Virus record (IMG/VR): IMGVR_UViG_3300035228_001669
Span: 1 to 29,878 of that record
Length of the DNA: 29,878 bases
Origin: a virus
Strand: one strand, 5' to 3'
Shown here one piece after another: positions 1-5,852 of the stretch. Each line of letters opens with the position of its first letter. Position 1 is the first letter of the stretch. The notes under the pieces are model-generated. The model was not told the origin of the DNA and ran no database searches. It was given only the letters and a program-made list of their open reading frames with translations. The translations under genes and the position numbers were made by a program.

Positions 1-590
1 TAAATTTATATAACTCTGCAAAAGATGCATATAGTGATTATCAAAAAGGAGATTATAAAAGTTTAGGAAAAAAAGCTGCCACGGAACTTGCGTTAAATCT
101 TGTGCCTTATGGTCTTGGTAAGGCAGTTAAACCTGTGATGAAAGCTGTAAAAAAAAGTGTGAAAAATATTAATCCTAACCAGATATTAGATGGTATAGGT
201 CCAGGAGCTTTAAAAAACGACGGTACACTCAAGAGAGGTGTTAATGAAGCTGGGTATATTGATTTTAAAAATACTGGTATTGTTAGATCAAAGCAGGGTG
301 GAGTAAGTGAAAAATCTGGAGGTTTTGAGCTAGGCAAAGATTTTAGTAAAAACAATGCCACTTACGCTGGTCCAAAAATAGATGTAGCCAAAGACAGCAA
401 ATATTATGGGCCAGGTGGAGCTATTTACGGTATAACAAATCCAAACATTAAATTTAAAAAGAAATATGTACAAGATAACTGGAGTATGGTTACGACAGAT
501 CAAATAACAAAACCAGATGTTAAAGTATATAAAAATATTCCAATTTTAGGCTTTAGAGATAAAGATACTTTTAAGAATTTGTTAAAATAA
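1..590 (+). CDS. C-terminal part of an unrecognised protein (5' truncated by the window)
   Basis: The frame is open from base 3 to the TAA at 588-590. The first possible start inside the window is a GTG at 102, but the coding frame continues upstream of it without a stop (visible residues begin NLYNSAKDAYSDYQKGDY), so this is the end of a longer gene whose start lies outside. The early part is a Lys/Ala-rich helical stretch (KKAATELALNL, then KAVKPVMKAVKK). The last 110 or so residues look globular and Gly/Tyr-rich, with DFKNTGIVRSKQGG, YYGPGGAIYGITNP and a C-terminal ILGFRDKDTF. The helical linker followed by a compact C-terminal domain resembles the pretoxin-plus-tip layout of polymorphic toxins, but I recognise no catalytic motif. 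It ends 9 bases before the amidase gene and so probably shares its transcript. A virion protein is equally possible. Confidence 0.7.
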   Translation, partial: NLYNSAKDAYSDYQKGDYKSLGKKAATELALNLVPYGLGKAVKPVMKAVKKSVKNINPNQILDGIGPGALKNDGTLKRGVNEAGYIDFKNTGIVRSKQGGVSEKSGGFELGKDFSKNNATYAGPKIDVAKDSKYYGPGGAIYGITNPNIKFKKKYVQDNWSMVTTDQITKPDVKVYKNIPILGFRDKDTFKNLLK

Positions 591-599
591 ATTATCATT

Positions 600-1013
600 A
601 TGAGAAGTATAAACGAAATTATAGTACATTGCTCCGCAACTAGAGAAGGACAAGACATACCAGTAGAAACTATTAAGAAGTGGCATACTGAAGGTAGAGG
701 ATGGACAGATATAGGTTATCATTTTTACATAGAATTAGATGGCACCATTAAAAAAGGTAGAGATATAGATAAAACAGGAGCTCATTGTAAAGGGCACAAT
801 AGAAATTCAATAGGGGTGTGTTATTGCGGAGGCGTAGAAGCTGACGGTAAGACACCGAAGGATACTAGAACAGAAATACAAAAAGAAAGCTTGTTACACG
901 TCCTTAAAACGTTAATGGCGATGTTTCCGCTTGCTACTATTTATTCACACAATGAGTTTGCTAATAAAGCATGCCCGTCATTTGATGCTACTAAAGAATA
1001 TGAAAATATCTGA
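600..1013 (+). CDS. N-acetylmuramoyl-L-alanine amidase (T7 lysozyme-type endolysin)
   Basis: This is a 137-residue amidase_2 family protein. It should hydrolyse the bond between N-acetylmuramic acid and L-alanine in peptidoglycan, acting as the endolysin. The three zinc ligands of the T7 lysozyme pattern are visible: H10 in IIVHCSATR, H117 in SHNEF and C125 in NKACPSFD. The catalytic tyrosine equivalent is Y40 in GWTDIGYHF, and K123 matches the active-site lysine next to the Cys ligand. The length is close to the single-domain T7 enzyme (about 150 residues), and no cell-wall-binding domain or signal peptide is present, so a holin would be needed for access to the wall. The ATG at 600 follows the previous stop by 9 bases and has no Shine-Dalgarno sequence. 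The 3' end overlaps the next gene by 14 bases. In T7 this family also binds RNA polymerase; nothing here tests that. Confidence 0.93.
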   Translation: MRSINEIIVHCSATREGQDIPVETIKKWHTEGRGWTDIGYHFYIELDGTIKKGRDIDKTGAHCKGHNRNSIGVCYCGGVEADGKTPKDTRTEIQKESLLHVLKTLMAMFPLATIYSHNEFANKACPSFDATKEYENI

Positions 1014-1401
1014 AAACACTGAGTTTAAAATTGATATAAAAACTGTAATTGGAATAATAATGTTTACCACTACGGTAGTAGGCATGTACTATACTTTACA
1101 AGAAGACATAGCAGAAGCTAAAACTTTACCACCAGTTGAAGTATCTCGTTTAGAGTATGAACTAAAAGAAGAGTGGAACGAAAAAATGATTAATCAGCTA
1201 ATAGACCAAGTAGATATGCTAGAGCAAACTCAAAATATACTAAAAGAAGAGGTTAGTATAACTGCTAGCATGATTAAAGATGGCACAGAAGCTGATGGTA
1301 AGCTAGAAGAGCTTAACAAGCAGTTGGAAGCATTACAAAATAAGAGACCTAAAGTAATAGTTAAAGAAGTTAAGGTAGATAAAAAAGGTAGAAAAATATA
1401 A
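1000..1401 (+). CDS. Membrane-anchored coiled-coil protein (spanin-like candidate)
   Basis: This 133-residue protein has a short N-terminal tail, one hydrophobic segment at about residues 14-32 (TVIGIIMFTTTVVGMYYTL) and then a charged, helical region at about 50-116 rich in E, K, L and Q that should form a coiled coil. It ends in a basic tail (VKVDKKGRKI). The frame extends upstream to 931, but that start would lie deep inside the amidase gene. I chose the ATG at 1000, which overlaps the amidase end by 14 bases and begins MKISENTEF, an N-terminus I associate with a widespread marine-phage family next to lysis genes. An inner-membrane spanin has this topology (one membrane segment plus periplasmic coiled coil) and is encoded beside the endolysin, so that role is plausible. 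No outer-membrane lipoprotein partner with a lipobox is visible nearby. Confidence 0.8.
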   Translation: MKISENTEFKIDIKTVIGIIMFTTTVVGMYYTLQEDIAEAKTLPPVEVSRLEYELKEEWNEKMINQLIDQVDMLEQTQNILKEEVSITASMIKDGTEADGKLEELNKQLEALQNKRPKVIVKEVKVDKKGRKI

Positions 1402-1405
1402 GATA

Positions 1406-1540
1406 ATGGAAAAGAAATTTAAACCTCACCCAATGTATAAAGACTGTAAAGTTAAAATGGCTTTTAAAAAAGAAGATCATGACAAACTTGAGAAAAAAGG
1501 ATATAGTCACAAAAAAGATAAATCTTGTAAAAAAAAGTAA
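1406..1540 (+). CDS. Small Lys-rich protein with two Cys, unknown function
   Basis: A 44-residue open frame runs from the ATG at 1406 to the TAA at 1538-1540. The product begins MEKKFKPHPMYKDCKVKM and ends in KSCKKK. Roughly two fifths of the residues are lysine, and it has two cysteines (C14 and C41) and three histidines. It starts 4 bases after the previous stop and ends 3 bases before the next start, a spacing that fits a translated gene in this operon. The repeated His/Cys spacing could allow metal binding, but that is only a suggestion. It heads a run of very basic small proteins that continues to 1947. I do not recognise a family. Confidence 0.65.
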   Translation: MEKKFKPHPMYKDCKVKMAFKKEDHDKLEKKGYSHKKDKSCKKK

Positions 1541-1543
1541 ATC

Positions 1544-1687
1544 ATGGCCAAGAAAAAAACTAAAAGAGGAGATACTTGCTGGAAAGGCTACGTGGCTAAA
1601 GGTAAAAAGAAATCCCCAAGTGGTAAAAAAGATAAAAACGGTAAACCTAAAATGGTTAATAACTGCGTGAAGATTAAGAAAAAGTAA
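1544..1687 (+). CDS. Small Lys/Cys protein, unknown function
   Basis: A 47-residue frame starts at the ATG at 1544 and ends with TAA at 1685-1687. The protein begins MAKKKTKRGDTCWKGYVAKG, has a central low-complexity KKKSPSGKKDKNGK stretch and closes with MVNNCVKIKKK. Two cysteines (C12, C41), a single Trp and the phrase GKPKMVNNCV give it a recognisable composition that I associate with small proteins in marine phage genomes, where it has no known role. The last base of the stop codon is the first base of the next ATG (TAATG), which indicates translational coupling. The charge suggests nucleic-acid contact or virion packaging; nothing in the sequence proves either. Confidence 0.7.
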   Translation: MAKKKTKRGDTCWKGYVAKGKKKSPSGKKDKNGKPKMVNNCVKIKKK

Positions 1688-1947
1688 TGGCAATAAGAAA
1701 AACTACAAAAGGTAAAGGTCGTAATTTTAGAAGCACTAAAGAAGGTGCTGGCATGACTGCTAAAGGCGTTAAAGAATATAGAAAGAAAAACCCTGGCAGC
1801 AAGTTAAAAACAGCCGTGACTAAATGTGATGTTAAAGTAGGTACTAAGGCTTACAAAAGACAAAAAGCATTTTGTAGTAGATCAAAAAGCTGGGATGGTG
1901 AAAGAGGAAGAGCTGCTAGAAAAAGATGGTGTTGTTCAAGATTTTAA
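1687..1947 (+). CDS. DUF6321-like small basic protein
   Basis: This 86-residue, very basic protein contains EGAGMTAKGVKEYRKKNPGS followed by KLKTAVT, then KVGTKAYKRQKAFCSRSKSW and a C-terminal ARKRWCCSRF. This pattern is one I recall from the uncharacterised DUF6321/DUF5872-type families found in many marine phages, usually near structural genes. The family has no established biochemical role that I know. The conserved Cys residues (C48, C63 and the CC near the end) and the Arg/Lys clusters are compatible with a small metal-supported nucleic-acid-binding fold, which is inference only. The ATG overlaps the previous TAA by one base. The assignment to the exact DUF number is from memory. Confidence 0.8.
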   Translation: MAIRKTTKGKGRNFRSTKEGAGMTAKGVKEYRKKNPGSKLKTAVTKCDVKVGTKAYKRQKAFCSRSKSWDGERGRAARKRWCCSRF

Positions 1948-1959
1948 AAACTAAATATT

Positions 1960-2121
1960 ATGGAATCAAAAGGATTAGGAGATACAATAGCTAAGTTTAC
2001 AAAAGCTTCAGGTATAAAAAAATTAGCAGATTCTATACCTGGTGGCTGTGGATGCAAAAATAGGCAAAATATATTAAACTATTATTTTCCATACAAAAAC
2101 AAGCAAGACAATGGCGTTTAA
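1960..2121 (+). CDS. Small CGCK-motif protein, unknown function
   Basis: A 53-residue frame runs from the ATG at 1960 to the TAA at 2119-2121. An amphipathic N-terminal helix (GLGDTIAKFTKASGIKKLAD) leads into a conserved-looking core with GGCGCKNRQNILNYYFPYK. The combination of a short helix with a CGCxxR motif followed by hydrophobic and aromatic residues occurs in small proteins of Bacteroidota and marine phages that I remember as uncharacterised. The two closely spaced Cys (C30, C32) might bind metal or form a disulfide. Its 3' end overlaps the start of the next gene by 11 bases, in a different frame, which supports it being translated and coupled. Confidence 0.7.
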   Translation: MESKGLGDTIAKFTKASGIKKLADSIPGGCGCKNRQNILNYYFPYKNKQDNGV

Positions 2122-2479
2122 ACTAAAAGCACCTTACAATACTAGTATAACTCCAGTTTACCATGTAGAAGAGGAAGATGGTGTTTTAGGTAGAGCTAAT
2201 AATAATTGCACCATTACGGTTAATAACAAAATAAAAGATCCTAAACAGATGGAAGAAGTTATTAGCCATGAAGAAGTTCATATTGAACAGTTTAAGAAAT
2301 TTGACAAATCTAACGGTAAAAAAGGATTAAATTATAATGATAAATACGTTACGTGGAATGGTAATAAATACCCACGTAAAAACGGAAAAATAAAATACAA
2401 TGGTAAGTGGATTATAGAAGGGTCTAAAATGTTTCCTTGGGAAAAAGAAGCTTACTCTAAAGAAAATAAACAAAAATAA
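2111..2479 (+). CDS. Small HExxH protein (putative zinc metallopeptidase)
   Basis: This 122-residue protein has a textbook zinc-metallopeptidase helix motif, ISHEEVHIEQF, with H53, E54 and H57 as the predicted two His ligands and catalytic Glu. A downstream MFPWEKEAYSKE segment (about 108-118) supplies glutamates, E111 or E113, which could be the third ligand; this arrangement of HExxHxxQ followed by PWExEA is seen in minimal peptidase-like domains. The N-terminus (MAFKLKAPYN) has no signal peptide or membrane segment. A role in trimming virion proteins, in peptidoglycan crosslink cleavage or in a structural non-catalytic fold are all possible. It sits in the mini-protein cassette between amidase and holin. 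The ATG overlaps the previous gene by 11 bases. Confidence 0.82.
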   Translation: MAFKLKAPYNTSITPVYHVEEEDGVLGRANNNCTITVNNKIKDPKQMEEVISHEEVHIEQFKKFDKSNGKKGLNYNDKYVTWNGNKYPRKNGKIKYNGKWIIEGSKMFPWEKEAYSKENKQK

Positions 2480-2489
2480 AACAAATATT

Positions 2490-2924
2490 ATGCCAGAAGA
2501 AAGAAAAATTACAATAAAAGGCAAACCAGCAACTGTACAAGGTACAAGCGTATTTAAAAACGGTAAATATGTTGGACAAGTTGGTACAGAAAATCTTGTT
2601 CCAGATAAAAATAATTTAAAACCTAGTAAAGCTGATTTAAGAGCAGATGCTAAGAAAAAAGCTATTACGACTAAAAAAGGTCCTATTTATAAAGAATCTA
2701 GCAAACAAGAAGAAAAGAATTTACTTATGGAAGATCCAGTAGATAATAGAGCTGCAACAATGAAAAAAGGTCCTTTTTATAAAACAGACGCTCGTATAGC
2801 TAGAGATTACGCTGCCAATGCCGTTTACGACACTAAGCATGGTAAAAAAAGCGAAGCTAAGTTTGAAAAGAAAAAACTAATGCATATAGTAAATAAAATT
2901 GCTGGACCAAGAAGTAGAGGGTAA
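2490..2924 (+). CDS. Basic protein with an internal KKGPxYK repeat, unknown function
   Basis: The 144-residue product is highly charged. Its N-terminal part (residues 1-40) looks beta-rich, with ITIKGKPATVQG and VFKNGKYVGQVG. The middle carries a near-repeat, TKKGPIYK at 61-68 and MKKGPFYK at 91-98. The C-terminus is helical and basic (SEAKFEKKKLMHIVNKIAG). I recognise no family. It starts 10 bases after the HExxH gene stops and its TAA shares a base with the next ATG at 2924, so it is co-translated with the next gene. The lack of membrane or secretion signals points to a cytoplasmic or virion protein. Confidence 0.75.
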   Translation: MPEERKITIKGKPATVQGTSVFKNGKYVGQVGTENLVPDKNNLKPSKADLRADAKKKAITTKKGPIYKESSKQEEKNLLMEDPVDNRAATMKKGPFYKTDARIARDYAANAVYDTKHGKKSEAKFEKKKLMHIVNKIAGPRSRG

Positions 2925-3562
2925 TGGCTTTTAAAATGTCACCAATAGGTAAAAAGAAATGTTCTTACACGCCTATGCAGAAAAAAGGTTTAATATCACC
3001 TATAGCTTTAAAAACTAAATACTATGGTGGGCCAGGTGAAGGCGAAACTCAGTTTTCTTCTTATACTGAAGGTAAAGAAAATGTTAGCACTCATAAAAGT
3101 GTTGACTTTGCTAAGCATGGTTTTAATAGCTTTTCTGACGCTGTAAAGTATAGAGACGAAATGAAATCAGCAAACCCATCAAATTGGAGAAGTAAGCCAG
3201 GTATGGAAGCTTTACAAGCGGATATAAATACAAGGTTAACTAGGCCAAATGCAGAACAAAGTGTTCCTGTAGAGCAACTTAAAATGGAAAGAATTGAATC
3301 CAAAGGTATAAAGCAAATTGATCCTATACTTCCAAACCTTAGAACTATAGAATCTACTCCAGCTACCCCTTCATTAATAGATCCAATTACCCCTGAAAGA
3401 CCAGATCCTGAAAAACCTGATTTTATTAGAAAAGTAGTTGAAGCTGTAGGAAACATAGATATAAACTTACCTACTAGAAAGCCTAAATCAAAGTATTTAA
3501 GAAATGGGAAGTTTATGAAAAATTCTAAGACTAATAGAAATTTTCAAGGTAGACGTAACTAG
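2924..3562 (+). CDS. Unrecognised basic, Pro-rich protein with MAFKM start
   Basis: This 212-residue protein begins MAFKMSPIGKKKCSYTPMQK followed by KGLISPIALK. I remember similar short N-terminal blocks (FKM, SPxxxK, SPMQKKGLISP) from several unrelated-looking proteins of crAss-like and marine phages. The centre (about 60-115) is probably helical. Residues 125-165 are Pro-rich (PILPNLRT, TPATPSLIDPITPERPDPEK), which suggests an extended linker, and the last 35 residues are strongly basic (RKPKSKYLRNGKFMKNSKTN). No enzymatic motif is visible. The architecture fits an extended virion protein or a DNA-contacting protein, but neither is shown. It ends in TAG, 5 bases before the holin gene. Confidence 0.75.
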   Translation: MAFKMSPIGKKKCSYTPMQKKGLISPIALKTKYYGGPGEGETQFSSYTEGKENVSTHKSVDFAKHGFNSFSDAVKYRDEMKSANPSNWRSKPGMEALQADINTRLTRPNAEQSVPVEQLKMERIESKGIKQIDPILPNLRTIESTPATPSLIDPITPERPDPEKPDFIRKVVEAVGNIDINLPTRKPKSKYLRNGKFMKNSKTNRNFQGRRN

Positions 3563-3567
3563 TAAAA

Positions 3568-4020
3568 ATGGAAAATAAAAAAACATTTAAAGAGACTAAA
3601 ATAGGGGCTTTTCTTTCAAGCAAAGCTCCTAAAGTTTTACAAGCATTAGGTGACGTGTTACCTGATCAAGGCACACTAGGCGTAGTAAAAAATCTTATAA
3701 CAAGTGATAATAAGATTAAGGCAGTTGATAAAGAACAAGCTATGAAACTTATAGAGCAAGATATAGCTGAAATGAAAGAAGTTTCTAGCAGATGGAGAAG
3801 CGATATGAAAAGTGATTCATGGCTTTCTAAAAACACACGACCGCTAGCTTTAATATTCTTAACTGCTTCTGCAGTTTTTATGATGGCTGTAGATTCTTTT
3901 CATTTACAATTTGACGTAGATGATGCTTGGATAAACTTATTAAAAACATTACTGGTAACAGTTTACGTAGCATACTTCGGAAGTCGTGGTGCTGAAAAAA
4001 TTACAAAAATAAATAAATAA
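3568..4020 (+). CDS. Holin, 3TM superfamily type
   Basis: The 150-residue product has a charged, helical N-terminal half (about 1-85) ending in SSRWRSDMKSDSWLSKNTRP. Two hydrophobic segments follow, at about 91-109 (RPLALIFLTASAVFMMAVD) and 122-138 (INLLKTLLVTVYVAYFG), and then a short basic tail (SRGAEKITKINK). The WLSKNTRPL motif just before the first membrane segment and the closing YFGSRGAEK are the pattern I associate with the holin family described for gene transfer agents (Holin_3TMs). Such proteins let the endolysin reach the wall, and the amidase lies 2.5 kb upstream on the same strand. Only two clear membrane segments are seen; a third would have to come from the amphipathic helix near residues 22-44. 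Confidence 0.85.
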   Translation: MENKKTFKETKIGAFLSSKAPKVLQALGDVLPDQGTLGVVKNLITSDNKIKAVDKEQAMKLIEQDIAEMKEVSSRWRSDMKSDSWLSKNTRPLALIFLTASAVFMMAVDSFHLQFDVDDAWINLLKTLLVTVYVAYFGSRGAEKITKINK

Positions 4021-4024
4021 AAAA

Positions 4025-4381
4025 ATGGCAGCAGGAATAACAAAAATAGACATAGCCGGTTTAGAAGGAAATACAGCAGCTCAACCTAGAGTATTTGCTC
4101 ATAGTGCTTATCAAATACCAACCCCAGCAGCAACTGGTACAGAAAATACATATCCAGCAAATACTGTAGATGATTCTCAAGTAACAGTATCAAGAGGAGC
4201 TTGTATATACGTTGGCGTACAAGGCAATGTTAAAGTAACTATGGAGAGTGGAGAGATTATACTATTTAAAGGTGTAACGGCTGGTTCATTTTTACCTATA
4301 TTAGCTTTAAAAATACACGGAGCAAATGTTGGTGGTACAGCCGCTGGAACAACAGCAACAGACTTAGTAGCTTTATTTTAA
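4025..4381 (+). CDS. Small beta-rich virion protein, spike-base-like
   Basis: This 118-residue protein is Gly/Ala/Thr/Val-rich and looks all-beta. Its core, SRGACIYVGVQGNVKVTM then FKGVTAGSFLPILALKIHG, and the end GTTATDLVALF, follow the pattern of small phage proteins known as spike base proteins of the RCAP_rcc01079 type and related decoration proteins (alternating strand, YVGVxGxVxV, G(S/V)xLPIxxxxV, GTTATxIxAL). In the gene transfer agent these sit at the head spike. Placement just before the LamG-domain protein supports a surface role: it may be the base on which that protein is mounted. The start codon is 4 bases after the holin stop. The family link is from memory, so the exact position on the virion is uncertain. 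Confidence 0.7.
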   Translation: MAAGITKIDIAGLEGNTAAQPRVFAHSAYQIPTPAATGTENTYPANTVDDSQVTVSRGACIYVGVQGNVKVTMESGEIILFKGVTAGSFLPILALKIHGANVGGTAAGTTATDLVALF

Positions 4382-4383
4382 CA

Positions 4384-5100
4384 ATGAGTATGGGCATGGG
4401 GTTAACTACCTCTAAAATAAGTAATTTACCCGGTCAAAAGGGCGGAGGAACACCTCCTGCACCACCTTTTTCTAACACAAAAAGTTTGTTGCTCAATGGT
4501 ACATCTGGCAGAGGTTTTACAACCCACAGCGGTTGGGGGGCAAGTTTTACTTGGTCAGCATGGGTAAAATTAGCGTCGTCATCTTTTTATAGTGGTATCT
4601 ATTTTGCAGCTGATGGTGTTACAAGTGCTACACCTTTTTGGGTATTTCTTGAAAATGCAGGTACAACAAAACTTTATTACGGGGGTGCTCAAATGGACTT
4701 CACCTCTAATACAACAATAAATACTGGCTCTTGGAATCATGTTTTACTTAGAAAATCATCAGGAGTTTTAAGCTTTTTTATAAATGGTGTAAAAGATACT
4801 GCCACAGCAACTGACTCAGACAGTTATCCAGATGGCGATGCTATAATTGGAAATTTATCTCCAATTTATGGTGATCTTTTTGGAGTGGATGGTAACATTG
4901 ATGAACTTTCTTTGTTTAATTATGCTTTGTCTGATCCTGAAATTGATAGCATTTGGAATAATGGAACTCCAGCAGACGTTTCAAGTTTAAATCCAATTAA
5001 TTGGTGGAGATTTGAAAATAATGGAAATGATTCAGGCTCAGGAGGTGACACAGCAACATTAAGTGGAACCGGTGCTACCTACTCAACAACAACACCATAA
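4384..5100 (+). CDS. LamG/concanavalin-like domain protein (candidate surface or receptor-binding protein)
   Basis: A short N-terminal block (residues 1-31: MSMGMGLTTSKISNLPGQ, then a Gly/Pro-rich linker) precedes a concanavalin A-like LamG_3 domain at about 32-200. Diagnostic parts are LLLNGTSG, FTWSAWVKLASSS at 55-67, TGSWNHVLLRKSSGVLSFFI and NGV at 114-136, and GNIDELSLFNYALSDPEIDS followed by IWNNG at 170-194. The tail contains NPINWWRFENNGNDSGSGGD, a motif common after LamG domains in marine phage and bacterial proteins. These domains bind carbohydrate or protein ligands. The short anchor plus sugar-binding-like domain suggests a head or tail surface adhesin attached to the preceding small beta protein. 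Base composition (C-rich runs near 4440-4470) differs somewhat from its neighbours, which could reflect acquisition. Confidence 0.85.
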   Translation: MSMGMGLTTSKISNLPGQKGGGTPPAPPFSNTKSLLLNGTSGRGFTTHSGWGASFTWSAWVKLASSSFYSGIYFAADGVTSATPFWVFLENAGTTKLYYGGAQMDFTSNTTINTGSWNHVLLRKSSGVLSFFINGVKDTATATDSDSYPDGDAIIGNLSPIYGDLFGVDGNIDELSLFNYALSDPEIDSIWNNGTPADVSSLNPINWWRFENNGNDSGSGGDTATLSGTGATYSTTTP

Positions 5101-5110
5101 ATTAATAAAT

Positions 5111-5143
5111 AATAAAATCAAATAAAATCAATAAAATCAAATC
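5111..5143 (+). repeat. Short tandem AT repeat in the leader of the coiled-coil gene pair
   Basis: Two exact copies of AATAAAATCA (5111-5120 and 5121-5130) are followed by a shortened copy (ATAAAATCA, 5131-5139) and a partial one (AATCAAA) that runs up to the ATG at 5146. It fills the only intergenic space between the LamG gene and the next operon segment. It may simply be slippage in an A-rich untranslated leader; a role as enhancer of translation or protein-binding site is unproven. Confidence 0.75.
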
Positions 5144-5145
5144 AA

Positions 5146-5394
5146 ATGGCAAAAGCAAAATCAAAAGCAAAAAAAGTAACAAAAAAAGAACTAGAAGAAG
5201 TTTCTGAAATAACTAGAAGAGTAACCAATATAACTCAAGAAATAGGATCAATGGAAGTAACTAAACTAGAATACGTAGAGTTACTTAAAAATGCTAAATC
5301 TGAAGAAGTTATAGTTAGAGACGCGTTAGAGAAAAAGTATGGTAGTGTTAATATAAACATAAGTACAGGAGAGATTTCAGAAATAGAAAATTAA
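5146..5394 (+). CDS. Small coiled-coil protein A (paralogue of the next gene)
   Basis: The 82-residue protein begins with a Lys/Ala-rich tail (MAKAKSKAKKVTKKELEE), continues as a predicted long helix or coiled coil (about 14-64) and ends in a short beta-like block, KKYGSVNINISTGEISEIEN. The closing YGxxNxxxxTGE signature also ends the next protein, so the two are tandem paralogues. Small proteins with this helix plus (Y/K)G-N-TGE ending are common next to terminase genes in marine phages; their function is unknown to me. The ATG is preceded by a tandem A-rich repeat, with no Shine-Dalgarno sequence. Confidence 0.8.
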   Translation: MAKAKSKAKKVTKKELEEVSEITRRVTNITQEIGSMEVTKLEYVELLKNAKSEEVIVRDALEKKYGSVNINISTGEISEIEN

Positions 5395-5404
5395 ATTAAA
5401 TAAA

Positions 5405-5650
5405 ATGAAAATTAAAGAAGAAGAATTAAAGCTTATAAAAGAACAACAAAAGAATCTTAGTAAGTTGGTTAATGAAATAGGTTTAATAGAAACTCAAAAA
5501 CATGGACTACTTCACGAAATAGCTGTTGTAAACAAAGATATAAGAGATTATAAAGAAGTATTAGAATCAAGCTATGGACCTATAAATGTAGATCTTGAGA
5601 CTGGAGAATATACAAGCGTTGAGAAAGATGTCGAAGATAAGAAAGATTAG
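5405..5650 (+). CDS. Small coiled-coil protein B (paralogue of the preceding gene)
   Basis: This 81-residue protein is a long helix (about residues 2-58, rich in E, K, L and I: KLIKEQQKNLSKLVNEIGLI) followed by SSYGPINVDLETGEYTSVEK. The ending matches the preceding protein in position and motif (YG, N, TGE), and the helical part has the same length and a similar NEIG/QEIG segment. Divergence is high, so the duplication is old, or the two were recruited separately as hetero-oligomer partners. The gene ends in TAG at 5648-5650 and overlaps the following start by 23 bases. No function is known to me. Confidence 0.8.
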   Translation: MKIKEEELKLIKEQQKNLSKLVNEIGLIETQKHGLLHEIAVVNKDIRDYKEVLESSYGPINVDLETGEYTSVEKDVEDKKD

Positions 5651-5852
5651 TATAGGTGCTGATTATAAAAATGAAGCTATGCATTACTCTACAGGTCAAG
5701 AGGTTTATGGTGGTCACATAATTAGCGATATTCTTTTTGAAGGTAAAGATAATTCTTACAATATTTTTATAAAAAAAAATAATGAAGTTCTTCCTTGGAA
5801 AAAGTTTAATTCTAACATGGCTGTTTCTGTAGAATACGATCTTAAATATTAA
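5628..5852 (+). CDS. Small conserved protein upstream of the GroES-like gene, unknown function
   Basis: The frame is open from 5595, but the ATG at 5628 is preferred. It is preceded by GAGAAAG, gives the N-terminus MSKIRKISIGADYKNEAMHY and keeps the overlap with the previous gene to 23 bases. The 74-residue product reads as beta-rich, with QEVYGGHIISDILFEG, YNIFIKK and a C-terminal LPWKKFNSNMAVSVEYDLKY. I remember this short family (RKISIGxDYK at the start, PWKxFNxNMPVSVEY at the end) beside terminase genes of marine phages, without assigned function. The TAA at 5850-5852 shares a base with the next ATG, which indicates translational coupling to the GroES-like gene. Confidence 0.78.
   Translation: MSKIRKISIGADYKNEAMHYSTGQEVYGGHIISDILFEGKDNSYNIFIKKNNEVLPWKKFNSNMAVSVEYDLKY

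Noticed and set aside
931-999. Upstream extension of the membrane coiled-coil gene
   Set aside because: It would overlap the amidase by 83 bases and add residues unlike a membrane protein N-terminus; the ATG at 1000 is better placed.
1370-1693. Reverse-strand open frame of 107 codons over the small basic genes
   Set aside because: It is Phe/Leu-rich because it is the antisense of Lys-rich coding sequence; the + strand has four well-spaced genes there.
3091-3456. Reverse-strand open frame of 121 codons
   Set aside because: It lies entirely within the gene at 2924-3562, and no other gene in the window is on the - strand.
5111-5143. Tandem A-rich repeat considered as origin iterons or a CRISPR array
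   Set aside because: There are only about three short units with no spacers and no stable structure; too short and simple for either.
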